From positions 26,339,054 to 26,403,053 of the forward strand of contig NC_092562.1 in NCBI RefSeq assembly GCF_037975245.1: a stretch of DNA of 64,000 nucleotides. The letters run 5' to 3'. A program made the translations under genes and the position numbers. Position 1 is the first letter of the stretch, and each line of letters opens with the position of its first letter. A model generated the notes under the pieces. The model searched no databases. It was not told the DNA's origin and saw only the letters and a program-made list of their open reading frames with translations. This DNA is from Apostichopus japonicus. Its lineage: Eukaryota > Echinodermata > Holothuroidea > Aspidochirotida > Stichopodidae. Below are positions 30,851 through 44,085 of the stretch, piece after piece.

Positions 30851-33800
30851 TCTTGTAGGACACAGGTCAAATAGAAACCCAGTGAACCCACATCGATGTG
30901 GATTATATGTATGATTTTACGTACTTACACTCATGCACAAGAGATGTACAGACATTATGATAATAGCATGAGTGACAAATTGCTATACTGTCACAGGTCA
31001 CAGAAACGACCACGAAGACGCATGCAGCATTTGTTGGATGAAGTTTTAGCCACCGCCAAATATGATTTGGATAAATACTCTCACGCATTATTTTCTATTT
31101 ATAGCTACAAGAAAATAATTATGCCACCAAATATTGGGGGATATTAGATTCTTTATTCCCCCACCTGGGGGACATGTCCCCGCCCCTCCCCCTCCCCCAG
31201 ATCACCGCCCATGACACTACATATTCTAACTATACTGTCTTTAGTTTCTTTAGAGTAGGTATGACAAAGTTCAGATGTGTCGGTTCTGACGTGTCAATCG
31301 TTGAAGTTGTTTATCAATTTGTTGCGATTTCCGAGGAAGGTTCTAGTTTCAAGACTTAGAAGTATTTTATCCTATAGCCTACATTAGCCAATCAGACTGC
31401 ATAGTGCGTGAAGCAGTGAAGAGCATTTCCTTTGTCCGACTGCAAGTCTGTATATCACGATAAATTTCTCTAAATTCCCAAAGAAGAAAACGGTCCATTC
31501 ATCAAGTCGTCGATTTTACGATAAAAATGTAAGGTATTGTCGTTATCTAATCCCCTCCTTATTACCACAATATCAATAGACTGCTAGATCTTACGATTAA
31601 TTAAACTTGAAAAGATATCGAAAATAGGAATTGCTACCAACTTGTCAAAACGCCGAAAATCGGAAAATTACCAATATTGGTGGTGCATGAACTAACCGTG
31701 ACAACGAATTAGGATTAAAGTTCTTCTTATGTTCCAATGTTTCGCAAATTTGCACCCGACCTTTGAGATCATGTGCACGCCGCCAACAGCACCTGATCAT
31801 ATGACAAAGGTTAACGTACTTAAATCATCTTAAGGGTGGCGTCACCAAAGAAGGTTGTGGGAAGACCGAGGTGAGGAGCTGCGGGGGGGGGGGGGGGTTG
31901 TAGATCGAGACTATATGATAGAAGTTTATAAGTTCCATATATATTCCATATAGGGAATTGGTTTGACGATTATCAAGGAAAACATATGAAAACAAATTCC
32001 AGTGCGGTAGTCGTTGTTGGGGAGGGGCAGGTGAAGAAGCAGTTTCTTATGAAACTGTCTAACCCCTTAACACCCACTCTACGTCACCCAACCCTGAAGT
32101 ACAAAACCCCACACACTACTTTCCCTACCCATTACCTCGTATATGTGATCTTGATATCAGCGGGAACAGGGTCATGTGTGAATATGTTATTATTATCAGA
32201 CACGTACATGCGTGAGAACGTACATCGATAAACATTTTAATAACAGTATTAAACCGACACTTTGCACTGTGTATACAGACTCACCCTTGACCTACCCCAA
32301 GAGCAAAGGAGGTGGAGTATAAACTGAAACATTCTATGTAATATATGTGAGAGGAAAAAAAATGTGTTTCTTTTAACCCATGCTTGTATCATGCCTAGAA
32401 CCATGCATCAACTGGACTTTTGTTATGTCATACGTAATAAATGCGAGCACGTCTTCCTGATGTGAAGAAACTTGGCAAGTCATTCTAGGCTGATTAATAG
32501 TGTGTTTAGTGCTTGCTACGATCCTGTGATCTTATCTGTGATACCGCATAGTATCAAATCCCTGCTTGGACTTGTGAATCGAACCCACCACATGCTTTTT
32601 TTTTTTAATTCGTAAGAAAATGGGGGAAATGGAAAACAAGAATGGAAACGGATGAAAGCAAAAAAAAAAAAAAATTAACCACAAAACCCGAAAAATGAAG
32701 GCCTATTTGAAAACTGCACATTGAATAGAAACATAGCAATGGAAGAAGAAAGAAAATAATAAAAAACATCCAGAACTGTATTTGCCTGCAAATACCCAGT
32801 ATTGTAGTGCGCGTTCGTGGATGCTTGCAGTATTAAGAAGAATTTGGTGGTTGTTCATGCTGTTAGTTTTTGAACGGACAACACACCAGGGAGTGTAGTC
32901 ATATATGTACCTACAAAGTTAGGGTTCTCTTGAGCGACATTTCATGCTCAGAATAAGATAGCTTCTGACACTGCAAATGTACAGAGACTATGTGAAACTT
33001 TAAGTTCCAACGTCCAGTCATGTAGGTGCTTCACTTGGCCAGTATTGCCAATATTTTAGCGCCTAAGCGCACTACATTAACAAAACCCCAACACAACTAA
33101 ACAGACCACCGCGAACGTTTTGGACATCGAGCCTAATCCTAAGTTTATCAAACTGTGGAGACTCTGTCTCTGTCCTTTTCTTCTCCACCCCTCCCCCTCC
33201 CTGTGCTAAGTGGCTGGTGGCGCACTGCCTTTTTATTGCAGGCTTGATTTTGCCCGCCTATACGACTCACCTTCCGTCCGAAACTCTCCAAAAGCCTTAG
33301 TCTAAATGGCGGTATGTTTAAAGTTCTACATGTGCATGTTACATGTGATTCACACAAGGTGTCTAGAGTATCGTATTCCGATGATAGCAGTCATAACGAA
33401 CCCCCATGTTCATGTTTCGGCATTTGATCCTCGCGATCATGTGTCTAGCGCACACTACAATATTGTCATCTTAGCAATGGCATCGTATTTTTCTCAGATA
33501 CCTAGTTGGAACTGTGATTCTTACGACAGTGTGTTTATAGTGTTGCATTCAAATTCTTACAGTGATATAATAGTCGGAAACGTTCTTAACATCAGACATG
33601 TGATGCGAAACCCCGGAATGTAGAATGTTCCCGATAGCTCACAAATGTTGCCAGGGACGTTAAACACTAACGAAGAAAACAAACTGAATTTGACCTTTAT
33701 CCTGATTATATGAATGTTTTCCCATGCTTCACCGATATGATTCAGGACCGTGATTAGGTTACTGGAGATATTACCGTTTTATTGAACACCGTCCTGAGAG

Positions 33801-35865
33801 AGGGGTCCCGAGAGGGGGGGGGGGGGGTGGGGGTAGGTGCCCTCTCTGTGTACAAACCTGATATTAGTACCATATTTGAATTCTATAACCCTGATTCTAG
33901 CAGCTATAGCTATATATTTACCTATAATTGCAAGTTATGCACATTAGGCCGTCGCTGAGTGGAAATGTTCGTTTCTTTAAAAACTGTTTGCGACAAAGTA
34001 GGCCGATGCATAATTCCGCAGTGCTGATAACAATGACAAGGAATGAAATTATGTTAAAATAGAACATACACTACAAAGCGCTAATTTGAAAAGCTCCTCA
34101 CTTGATTGACAGTTAAGAACCCAATAATCAGTCGTGAATTTTTAAGAGCATGTTTCTACGAAGTTAATGTCGAGCAATATGATACACGTCAGGAATCATT
34201 TCGACTCCAAGCATTACGAACCTTCACACAGTGAAACGTTTACTTATCATAACATCGCATGGGGTAATCTCAAGCAATTTGATCCTTCAACACAATGATC
34301 ACGTTTGTAACATTCATATATCAAAATCATCTCACAAATTATAAGTGAAATATTCATTACAGAGAATGCAAAACTGTACATACTGCAGACATATAGGCTA
34401 CACTAAGAAGTACCACTTTTACCGCTACGATAACAGAAAACAATAACCTACAGTCGCCACGTATATATATACCGCTATGATTTCAAACAATTTCAGAGTC
34501 GGAATAAAGAAACAGGTTAAAATCTAACAATTTTAGCTATATAAGCAAAAGAAGGTTGAATGAAAACCGAAACTTTTCAAACACTTTGTGCACATGCAGT
34601 GATAAGCGATCAAATTGTCACGAATCAAGAGAGATCATAAGGACAGTGCATGCTTGGATGTTATTCACTTGTCAAGCAAGAAATGATCACTTCCCATCAA
34701 AGTCACCTGCTTAGGAATCCCAGGCACCACCCCTCCCCTATACCCACGACGAGACAAACTGTAAAAATACCGCCAAGTGGCCATAGGCTTTCGGCGTTGG
34801 AAGAATATTGGGAGGACGGTGAGTTAACGATGGGTGACAAGAACCCTGCGCCAGCGGATACGATCAACTACCCGGCTAGCTAAGAGGGAAGGGGGAGGAG
34901 ACACGAAAATGAAAATGAAAAGGACAAGACACATACAGAATATCCACAGATAGTTAAAACAGGTGTGAGCACGGTTCAAAGACGCTCACAGTGGTGGACT
35001 TTTTAGTTGTTTTGTGTTCTGTTTTTGTTTTCTTTCATGGTGCAATTTGCTGAACGAATCAGTTTCCAATGTGAAAACAAAAACTCCCCCACCCTCCGAT
35101 AATACTGAAAGCGTTTTGGCCAACCGTGTAAGCAGAAGTTATCAGCATATTCGTGCGATCGTCGGCGTCCAATGGTACCCGAGTTCAGTTTGTTGGTGGT
35201 AAAAACCTGTTTTTGCATTCTGTCTAAACATTCCGATCAACTTTTATGCGAGGTTTCTATTATAACATTTCAGGTAATAAATACCCGGTGACTTTTGACA
35301 CGGTTACAGAACGTGACAGAATGTAGCAATAATCAATGCTGGATTTAATAACTAACATGAAATAAAAATTTGCCCTACGAATTTATGTTCGCAAGTGGCG
35401 TCATTAAATAGTTCATTGATAAATCGTATTTTACGAGGATTGCTTAAAAAAACACTGCCAATTTTGCTCTGTACATTCGGTTAAAACTATGATAAAATTT
35501 GTTCTAGGCTATAAAACGGTGAGAATCAAAGCGAAACATTTTTAACTTGAGGTACACTAAACTGAACACTCTCCATATCCGGCCACTTTCCTGCCTTAAA
35601 CCTATAGGACCAGCGGCGAAACGACAAACTTGGGCGGAGGAGGGGGGTTGGGAGGGGGTGTGTGGAGGGGGAGTAGAGTATGTATGTGAAAAGGAGCAGA
35701 TGGGTTTCTTTCTTATTATTAGAGCCACTTTGAGTGAGGATAGTTTAATTCATCTTGTAAGCCGTTTCCCCCTACATCAAACAAGAAGTCCGAAGATAAA
35801 TTAGACAACATAACATGATGACATTACAACATCAGCAGAATGGGTACAAGTATTTAGTCTTAGAC
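30851..35865. other. Five kilobases without a recognisable gene
   Basis: No splice-bordered exon, RNA gene or large element identified on either strand. Present are MITE-end-like sequence at about 31135-31215 (CCCCCACCTGGGGGACATG...), G homopolymers at about 31884-31900 and 33815-33828, A-runs at about 32662-32675, and an isolated 105-codon open frame at 33306-33623 with no recognisable domain. Confidence 0.4.
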
Positions 35866-35945
35866 TCGGGCATCATTGATGGTCGGGGCACGGGGACTCG
35901 AAACCGCCCTTTCTCGATCATGGCGTTACGTACGCCACTGCTTAA
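35866..35945 (-). repeat. tRNA-like SINE fragment
   Basis: On the minus strand 35892-35905 reads GGTTTCGAGTCCCC, a good box B / T-loop, followed by GTGCCCCGACCA. The upstream half around 35930-35944 (TAAGCAGTGGCGTAC) is a poor box A. The stems do not form a canonical tRNA. Confidence 0.35.
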
Positions 35946-36020
35946 CGCCGCTTTATTATTGCGCACTTTCTCCAGGAGGTAAATATGTACTCCTGACACT
36001 GACTCCAAACATCGACAGTA

Positions 36021-36476
36021 ATATAATCTGTTCATCTGTTTTTGTCTTGCGATCTATCCTTTGCATTGGTTTCCACTCATAAGAAATCAGTTCTGTTATA
36101 GGTAAAGTTAGTACAGTTAAACAAGTTTGTCGTTCTTTATAATATGCATGTAGATAAATAATAACCAAATAAATATAATCTGTTCATCTGTTTTTGTCTT
36201 GCGATCTATCCTTTGCATTGGTTTCCACTCATAAGAAATCAGTTCTGTTATAGGTAAAGTTAGTACAGTTAAACAAGTTTGTCGTTCTTTATAATATGCA
36301 TGTAGATAAATAATAACCAAATAAATATAATCTGTTCATCTGTTTTTGTCTTGCGATCTATCCTTTGCATTGGTTTCCACTCATAAGAAATCAGTTCTGT
36401 TATAGGTAAAGTTAGTACAGTTAAACAAGTTTATCGTTCTTTATAATATACATGTAGATAAATAATAACCACAGCC
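36021..36476. repeat. Near-identical tandem repeat, 152 bp by 3
   Basis: Units begin ATATAATCTGTTCATCTG at 36021, 36173 and 36325, exactly 152 bp apart. Only a couple of substitutions are seen, in the last unit (GTTTATCG for GTTTGTCG, ATATACATG for ATATGCATG). No spacer-repeat alternation, so not CRISPR. Open frames repeated across it are consequences of the repeat. Confidence 0.95.
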
Positions 36477-38695
36477 TATACACGTCTACGTAACACAGGC
36501 AGGATGACTATATACCACTATTTAGTTCTTCAGATAAGGTTACCCAACCTTTTAATGAATCAGACGCTCCCCAAATGTTGCTACTGCTGAAGGTCTCCTT
36601 GATTCATTGACGTTGTCATGTCGATCATAAATCGCTGTGAGATATGAACTAATGTTTTGACAACTTGAAGATAAATTGGGATTTCTGGATGAAACCCTAG
36701 ATCTCTCTCGCTCTATGGAGTCGTCTGACCATAATGACACTTGGCCTTATCATGTCGTAGCCTGCACCTCCCTTGACTTATATAATTCCCCATACGGAAA
36801 TAAACTGTCGAAAACAAGCAAATACTTATACAACTAAGTATATATTGAGCTTCGAGTGTTTAGATCTGCCTACGTGCATGATGTTCTTTCACTTATCTTC
36901 AGTAACTGTCAAAGTTAGACAGAAATTTAAGTTTGCTTTATCATGCCGTTTAATACGCTGCTGGTTGCGTACCATTTCAAAAACTGATCATAAACTGACC
37001 ATTTAGCCCGTAGTTTAATTAACGCAATATTGAGTATCCTATTTCCCTTTCCAAGGCACGTTCCCTCAAAGAGTTCACGTTGTTGTAAGTTGGCTAACAA
37101 ACTAAGGATTATAACAAATGATTCCGTTCGATTCTTGTACACAGAATTCAATAGGCTATAATCTCGTTCTAAGTATGCATGTGATAAATATCGGTGGTTG
37201 ATTTGAAAGTTGCCATACCTGGCACAGTACCGATGGTTGACATACCTTTTGAGACATCAGTGTAGCAAACCATCAATGTTTTAGACTTAATTTTGACATC
37301 AATGTCTTAAGTTTGCAAAGAAAAGTACTGTAACTGAACTCTTAACCAAATTTTTGACTGGATTTGTTATTATTACTGTACAAACCCGATACAATGAAGT
37401 CCATTAACTTTCAAATTATACTACTGAAAATTCTGCTGAAAATATGAGAAAAAAAAAACATATTCGGTTAGCTTTTACATAAATGAAATATTTCTGGCAA
37501 AAAGTGTCCGGGTGACAAACAAATGATGACGAAATCGGATTCATAAGAATTGCCGACCATTTTATTTTCATTTTGTGACAATACAAAGGGTCAGTATTGC
37601 AGTGGTATTTTTTTAAAGCAAATATTCAGCAAATTTTGTCAAACCTGTGGACCAACTAAAAACCACTGTCATACTGGCCAAACATCAATGCGCTGTGATA
37701 GCCAAAGCTATCTGCTATCACATGGTTGGTATACCAAACCAGTTAAAAACTATTCTGTCTACGCTCTGGCTGCCTTTGAAAGGATCAAATTTTGTGTGTA
37801 AGTCAATTGAACAATTGATTTTGGTACGTTATCGTCACACTTTTCACGGTGTTATTGCAAATAGCATGGTTGACTAACTTTAGTGAGGGCAGTATACACA
37901 ATTAACCTTCCTTATTTTTTGAAGGTGTTTCGTGCATCGGTAGGCTACTGCTGATTATACTTGCATGAGTTTATATCTTAGTTTTTTTACTTATTTCTTT
38001 ATATCCACCTACTTTGTCAAGATAGGTGAAATCCATTATAATTAAATTTCATAATGATTAAACCACCGAGAGAAAGAATATTGACCTTTTTCCACACGAA
38101 ACGTCAAGTTGCAACTCTGGAATAATTTTATATCAAGTTATATCTGACTTTGTAAGGCAATAAAAAGGCTTGACATGGCCAGATTAAATCAAATATAAAG
38201 CCAGATCTGGGATTTCGGTAAAAGTGAACATTTACACCATATTTTCTCTGTACCATGAGAATTAGTATACCTAGATATAAGTAAAGTTTGCCCATGGGAA
38301 TTAAATTGAAAACCATTGACATATTGTCATTCACAAAGATTAAAACTCGTTTTCACTCCTCTTACTGAACTTTCTTTTGTGAAAGCAGGCCTATCATTGA
38401 TTTTAATTGAGGTAAGTGAGTAGGCGAAATTAACCAGAGAACAAAGTATGAAAACACTGTATACATGATATATTCAAAAGAATGCTAAAACCATATATCA
38501 CAATGATGTATATGTTGATATTTCTTATTGTTTCGACTAAACATTTTCTTTGTTTTTATGTGCCTCATATTTCAGCATCAAATTAAAGTTGATATGATCC
38601 TCCCACGAACTGCACGATGTGTCTGACTTCCTTTTCCAATGACGTGCCGATAGCTGAAAGGGTCAATTAGTAGAGGGCTAACGGAAGATATATAT

Positions 38696-38697
<2 letters not shown>
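36477..38697. other. No gene seen
   Basis: AT-rich sequence without recognisable exons; several open frames of 60-85 codons have no family features. A small inverted match (GATAGCCAAAGCTATC) lies at about 37698-37713. Confidence 0.4.

Positions 38698-38769
<72 letters not shown>
38698..38769. repeat. TA dinucleotide microsatellite
   Basis: About 72 bp of TA, flanked by tatattga/tcaata, so the whole tract reads as an inverted repeat. Confidence 0.97.
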
Positions 38770-38771
<2 letters not shown>

Positions 38772-38848
38772 ATAGCAGATAATAGATATGCATAAAAGTA
38801 TATCAATTTAACTTCCAATGTACGGGAGAACAAGACTATACTGCTTAT

Positions 38849-39583
38849 CATTCACAGTACAGACAGCAATGAGCAATACTGTAGAAAACCAGTCAGAGGA
38901 TTAAAGGAATACCAATCATAAACAACATTGCCTTTCACCAGTTACTACAAGATAATCACTGTAACTATTTAATGCACAGGGGAATGCAAATATGGACAGA
39001 AAATAGAACTAAACTTTGAACTGTGTTGGAAAATCCGAATGATTGATTACGAATCAGGTATGATAATGGACTTACGCAGCAGAGAAAGAAACTTACGCCA
39101 AAAGATTGCATGACCTTCTAACCCCTTGAAAGGGAATATCCTAGAAGAGTTACAAATGCCTACTACACAATATATGGATATAGCAAATAAAACACCATCC
39201 AAAGCAAACACTACTTTAAGATGGGGTACTATCTCTGAAGTTGATTAACTTCTTCATTCACAGTACAGAGAGCAATGAGTAATAATGTAGAAAACCAGTC
39301 AGGGCCTTATTAAACAACGTTGCCGTTTACCAGTTAATAATACAACAGATATGTAACCCCTTTCACTTTTTAATTCACAAGGGAATACAAAATTAATATG
39401 GACAGAAAATGCAATTAAACTATCATCTGTGTTGTAAAATCTGAATGATTGCTTACAACAGGGATGTTAATGGTCATATGCAGCAGAGAGAGAAACTTTT
39501 GCCAACAGATTAATGGAACTTCTAACCCCTAATAGGGAATATCTTAAGAGAGTTACAAATACATACACAGTGTATGGTGACGT
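38849..39583. repeat. Diverged direct duplication, two units of about 335 bp
   Basis: 38849-39186 and 39254-39583 share ordered blocks: TCATTCACAGTACAGA, GTAGAAAACCAGTCAG, AATATGGACAGAAAAT, TCTGAATGATTG/TCCGAATGATTG, GCAGCAGAGA, CTTCTAACCCC and GAGTTACAAAT. Substitutions and small indels indicate an old duplication. No coding frame is conserved between the units. Confidence 0.85.
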
Positions 39584-41671
39584 AAGTGCAACACAAAATG
39601 TAAGGACCATTCGTTGTGTTTGGTGTTAAGTTTATTTAGCCTTCTTCATTAGACAAAATTGAAGGTGATGTTAAGACGTTATTTTTTGTCAAATAAAGTG
39701 AACCACAGAATTATAAACTAAAAACATCCGTCCATTTTGTCCGTAACCACACATTTTAAACTGGGTAATAATGTTTGAAATAACTTTGTTGTTTCAGGAA
39801 GGCTGTGGGCACCAACGTTGCCCAATTTGTTAAGGAGAATCCCCTGAAGTGTACCAAACCTTTCCGAACCTGTTGAGCCTAGGCCCAGACAGGAGGCCAA
39901 CTCAATTTTTTTCTCATTTGTGATTCAACAAGCTCACCAGTTTGGGACTTCATCACAGTTGCAATTGACAGACTTTTTAGTTTTATTTTGTTTTTAATCT
40001 TCATTTTGCCCTTCCGTTAACAACATTTTAATTTTTTTTGTGAAGGGCTAGTATATAAGGTGCATGGTAAGCCCACAATTAGTTCTCTGAATGTTTCTCT
40101 GGCAAATGTGTGAGCATTCATAGATTTCAAAGATTCAGAGGATTGTAGACAGGTACCGTAGCTATTACTTCAGTTGAAATATCATAAACCCCCTCCCCCA
40201 CCTAATATCTTAAAGAGAGGAGTTTGGACATTTTGGCTATCACATTTTGTTAGCTTAAAATAAAAGTGGATATTACTTGAAAACTTTGAAAATTACAGCT
40301 GCTATTTTGACCATTCAAAGACCATCTTACTCAGAATTTCACACACTTCTATGAATGGGAAATTTTAAGAAGCAAATGAAGGTATGTTTTATTCATTACT
40401 GCTATGTTAGTAATTAAAAGGTTTAATTTAACCTTTAATGGATGATTAATTCTTTAAAAGGGATTCAAACTCACTAAACTCACTTTATATTTTAATTTTT
40501 TTTTTTCATTTATCATTTTACATGATTACTTTATATGTTCCCAATGCATCTGTTTAAAAATTGGACACTCTTAGATTGTTTTCAGACGCCACCATTATTT
40601 TGAACTTATTAAACTCTGCAATAAGTACCCTATCATATGAAATTCTCTTAGGAGGGGAATTGTTTGCAAAACCAAATTGAATAGTTGTGATCCAATTCCC
40701 ATAGTTAGAAATATACTTACTAGTGCCTTAATATGAATTGATAATACATATGTACTTAGTTAATTTCCTTCCTTTACATAAATTGCTATTCTAAACCTAA
40801 TAGTTTTGCCACCCAGAGGGTTGACGGGCTTAGATGTACATATGGTAGAGCGTTTCATTTTCATCTGTCAGGAATTTACCATCGTGCTGCAACTTACCCG
40901 TTTAACAGTCATTGACAGTAGTATCCCAGTGTGATTGTTGTTCTGCATATATTTTTTCACAGATTTATAAAGGCACCAAAACGAGTTCGAAAATGATGCA
41001 TGTTTACATATAGCAAATTGAAATTTTTAGATTACGTTATTTGCAAACACATTTTTGAGGTATTGCAAGCACACTCTGATACATGTTTCATGGCAATAAA
41101 TATAATTATTTTAATTATAAGAAAATCACATTTGTATGAGGGGAACATACAAGTGGGGTGAGCGAATCATTCATTGCATATATTTGTGCCTTATTATTTT
41201 GTAATTTTGCTTCTGAAACTTGGCATCATTTTCACTGTTTAATATATATTGAATACCATAAATTGCTGTCTTTGTCCTGCTTTACGAGAGAGTATTCTCG
41301 AGCTTATAGCTGTGGGTCTCAGCTCTGGAGGGGGACAGAATTGCACGTCGTTTCATTTATCTGTACATATCTCACCATGTCGAATTTACAGAATCCTAAG
41401 AGCAGTATCAAAATATGAAGTTTAATAACATATCATTGATTTTGACGTATATATTATACTCCAGATGATAATTATTTGTCATAATTAGATCTAAATGTAA
41501 AGAAAATAACTGCAGTTTGCAGAGATTTTTGCTAAGACTACGAGTTGTAGTAAATGATGACGTCAAACAAAAAAAGTTTGGCACGGAGACATTGCCACAA
41601 CACACGTTTCTGTGCGTATGCATCACGTATAATTCATCGCCGAGTTAACTTTGTTGTGTACGTAATGTCGT
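39584..41671. other. No gene seen
   Basis: AT-rich, T-run-containing sequence. No exon with splice borders recognised on either strand. Confidence 0.4.
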
Positions 41672-42257
41672 AATGCTATTGCATTTTACCACAGTTTAAG
41701 TATTATTTACAGGTAGAGTATTACATACTTTAACTAATAGGGAATGCCGTATAGTATACTCTTAAATGACATGTCCAATGTAGCAATGTCGTTGGTATAA
41801 ATTTGGCTAAAGTTCGTACTAGACTTCAGTTGTAGTAAATGCAATAAGACACAAGACTGTGTGCATGCTTGTGTGTGGACAAAAGTGTGTTGCAAATTTC
41901 TAAACAGTAACATCAATTTACTTCAAACTAGGTGGGTGTGCGCTAGAGGATGGGATGAAAGTGCTCAGGACTTATGTAGTCATATGATAAAAATTCTGGT
42001 TAGAGTCTTATAACCTTTGCCCTAAGAGTAACTTTTTATCACCTTATCATCACATAAAGTTTGGTTATATCGACGAAGATAAACATCCGATCAACTTTTA
42101 ACTTATACATGCAAAGTATGATGTCTTCAGTTGCAAATTAAAGGCTACGCAGCCAGATGCTATTGCATTTTACCACAGTTTAAGTATTATGTAGAGTATT
42201 ACATACTTTAACTAATAGGGAATGCCGTATAGTATACTCTTAAATGACATGTCCAAT
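41672..42257. repeat. Pair of about 100-bp direct repeats
   Basis: 41672-41779 and 42157-42257 both run from ATGCTATTGCATTTTACCAC to AAATGACATGTCCAAT, differing mainly by an indel (TTATTTACAGGTAGAG versus TTATGTAGAG). They bracket 377 bp of unique sequence. Confidence 0.92.
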
Positions 42258-44010
42258 AATTTAATGTATCAATTACTTTCTCAAAACCAAAGAAGACATT
42301 TATTTATTATGGGATATACGAATTTCTTTTCCATTAATTCTGTTTGTTGCTTTATACTGTTTTCGAGAATAAGTGTCCTTTTTTGTGTCGTAAATGTAAT
42401 CGTTTATATAATTTGTAAGTAATCCGAATAAAAGTTTGAAATTGATTGTTCATTTGAAACGAAAGATAGCAATAGTACATAAAACAAAACTGGAATTTAT
42501 TACCACAGAGTTTATTGTTTCCTGCGTAAAACTACCCAGCGTTATATAAATGTCTGTCAATGTAAAGAAAATAATGAATTAAGCAAATTACGGCGACAAA
42601 GAATAAGAAGAAATTAATTAATATATTAAAACAAATCTTTTTCCCTGACAGAATGTAGGAATAGTAAACTGTCACATCACTTTGAAGGCTTCACGTGTGT
42701 TCACGTCGAACTGCTGCACATCGCGGCTGGTGTTTCTCTCATGTAAAGTCATCTCAAACTTTGGAGGATACAACACAACAAGTAACCTTTATAGCAAAAC
42801 CATCAGTAATACCTCCATTTCTGAATGACTGATTTCATTTGATACTTTAAAGTACTAATATTTTTGAAGGTTTCATTTTTCTTTAGAACAATTCTAACTG
42901 AGATGTTTAAGGGGATTGAGCAAATTCTCATTTACAACTTTTAGCTTCTTCTTTGGGTATCCATAATTTTTGTTTGCTGTGTGTGCAAGTTTTACCACAT
43001 CATAACATCATATTGGAAATAATGGAAAATAATTTGTTGAAAATACCAAAGTAATCTTAACATTAAAAAGCAGATAGGTTAATATAGAAATGCACAAATG
43101 AAAATATATTTTTGATGTTAATATAAGTGACGCTCTTAAACTCTAAAAATTAGATTGACTTTAATATCTTATACGCTTTAAATTTAGTTACAATTATGCA
43201 ATATAGGAAACCTTTCCGAAATGTTTTCTCAAACTTGTTTGTACCTTTAATCAGTTTCATTAAATAATAGAATTCCTAAAATATCAGCTACTTTTGGCTG
43301 TGCAGAGTAGCAATGGACAAGCCATCACCTGCGAATTTAATATGTAATATGTTCTATACTTTGTACCAGCTTTGTATCTCTGAGCCAAACCCGACATTTT
43401 ACGAAGGTATTTTAATTCTACATTTGTTCAGATATTCTAATTAGGTTAATGGAATTCACATACAAGCACAAGAACAAACATGACAAAATTTCGTCTTACA
43501 GTAAGAATCATTATGGTGAAGTAAATAAGCAATTGAAATATTAAAATGAGGGATAAAGTGTATTACCTAGTCATATATTACAGAGAAAACTACTTTGACT
43601 AAATTCTACGGCAACATTGTGGAGATATATACAGAAATTTACATCATCTACCCAAGTGCAAAAAATGCAGCCTAGTGTGAACTGGTATAGTTGTGAACTC
43701 CATCAGAAGAACCAGCACAGTGTGACAAATTTGCTTTGAGTCCTGTATTGTGAAGTACTTATATTGAGTTTCATGGCAGGACTTGTCTCTGAAGGCTCTA
43801 TCCACTGTTGCTTAAAGTGGCATGCCAATTTACCCCTAAATAATTCAGTAGTAAATATAAAAAGTAGTAAATAAAATTATTCTTTTCTTACATGTAAAAT
43901 AATCATATAAAGAGACACTACAAAAAAAAAAATCTTGACTTTTGTTTACATCCAAAGATAAAAGAGAAAATGTGACAGTTTGAAATTAATAAAAACAAAG
44001 GTAAATCTAT
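42258..44010 (-). other. 3' flank or UTR of the intact RPTP-like gene
   Basis: Non-coding. From about 42.68 kb it shows block similarity to 14.15-15.53 kb, so it belongs to the duplicated unit. It is downstream of the stop codon on the minus strand and probably holds the 3' UTR; no polyadenylation site was assigned. Confidence 0.5.
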
Positions 44011-44085
44011 TCAATAGATCACAGAATAGTCATCTTGGTTGTTCAAGTAACACCGCAGTAACTTCAGACACAGAGTGTAATTATC
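44011..44085 (-). CDS. RPTP-like gene: last exon
   Basis: 24 codons and TGA. Encodes DNYTLCLKLLRCYLNN and ends YSVIY, the PTP C-terminal helix. Paralogue 15538-15612. Confidence 0.85.
   Translation of the reverse strand, partial: DNYTLCLKLLRCYLNNQDDYSVIY

Noticed and set aside
33306-33623. 105-codon plus-strand open frame
   Set aside because: No recognisable domain, no signal peptide or membrane pattern, no splice context, and no second copy. Length is within chance for AT-balanced sequence.
35892-35944. Functional tRNA on the minus strand
   Set aside because: The box B half is good, but there is no acceptable box A or acceptor-stem pairing; listed as a SINE-like fragment instead.
36021-36476. 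Regular repeats considered as CRISPR
   Set aside because: Units are 152 bp and directly abut with no variable spacers; eukaryotic context.
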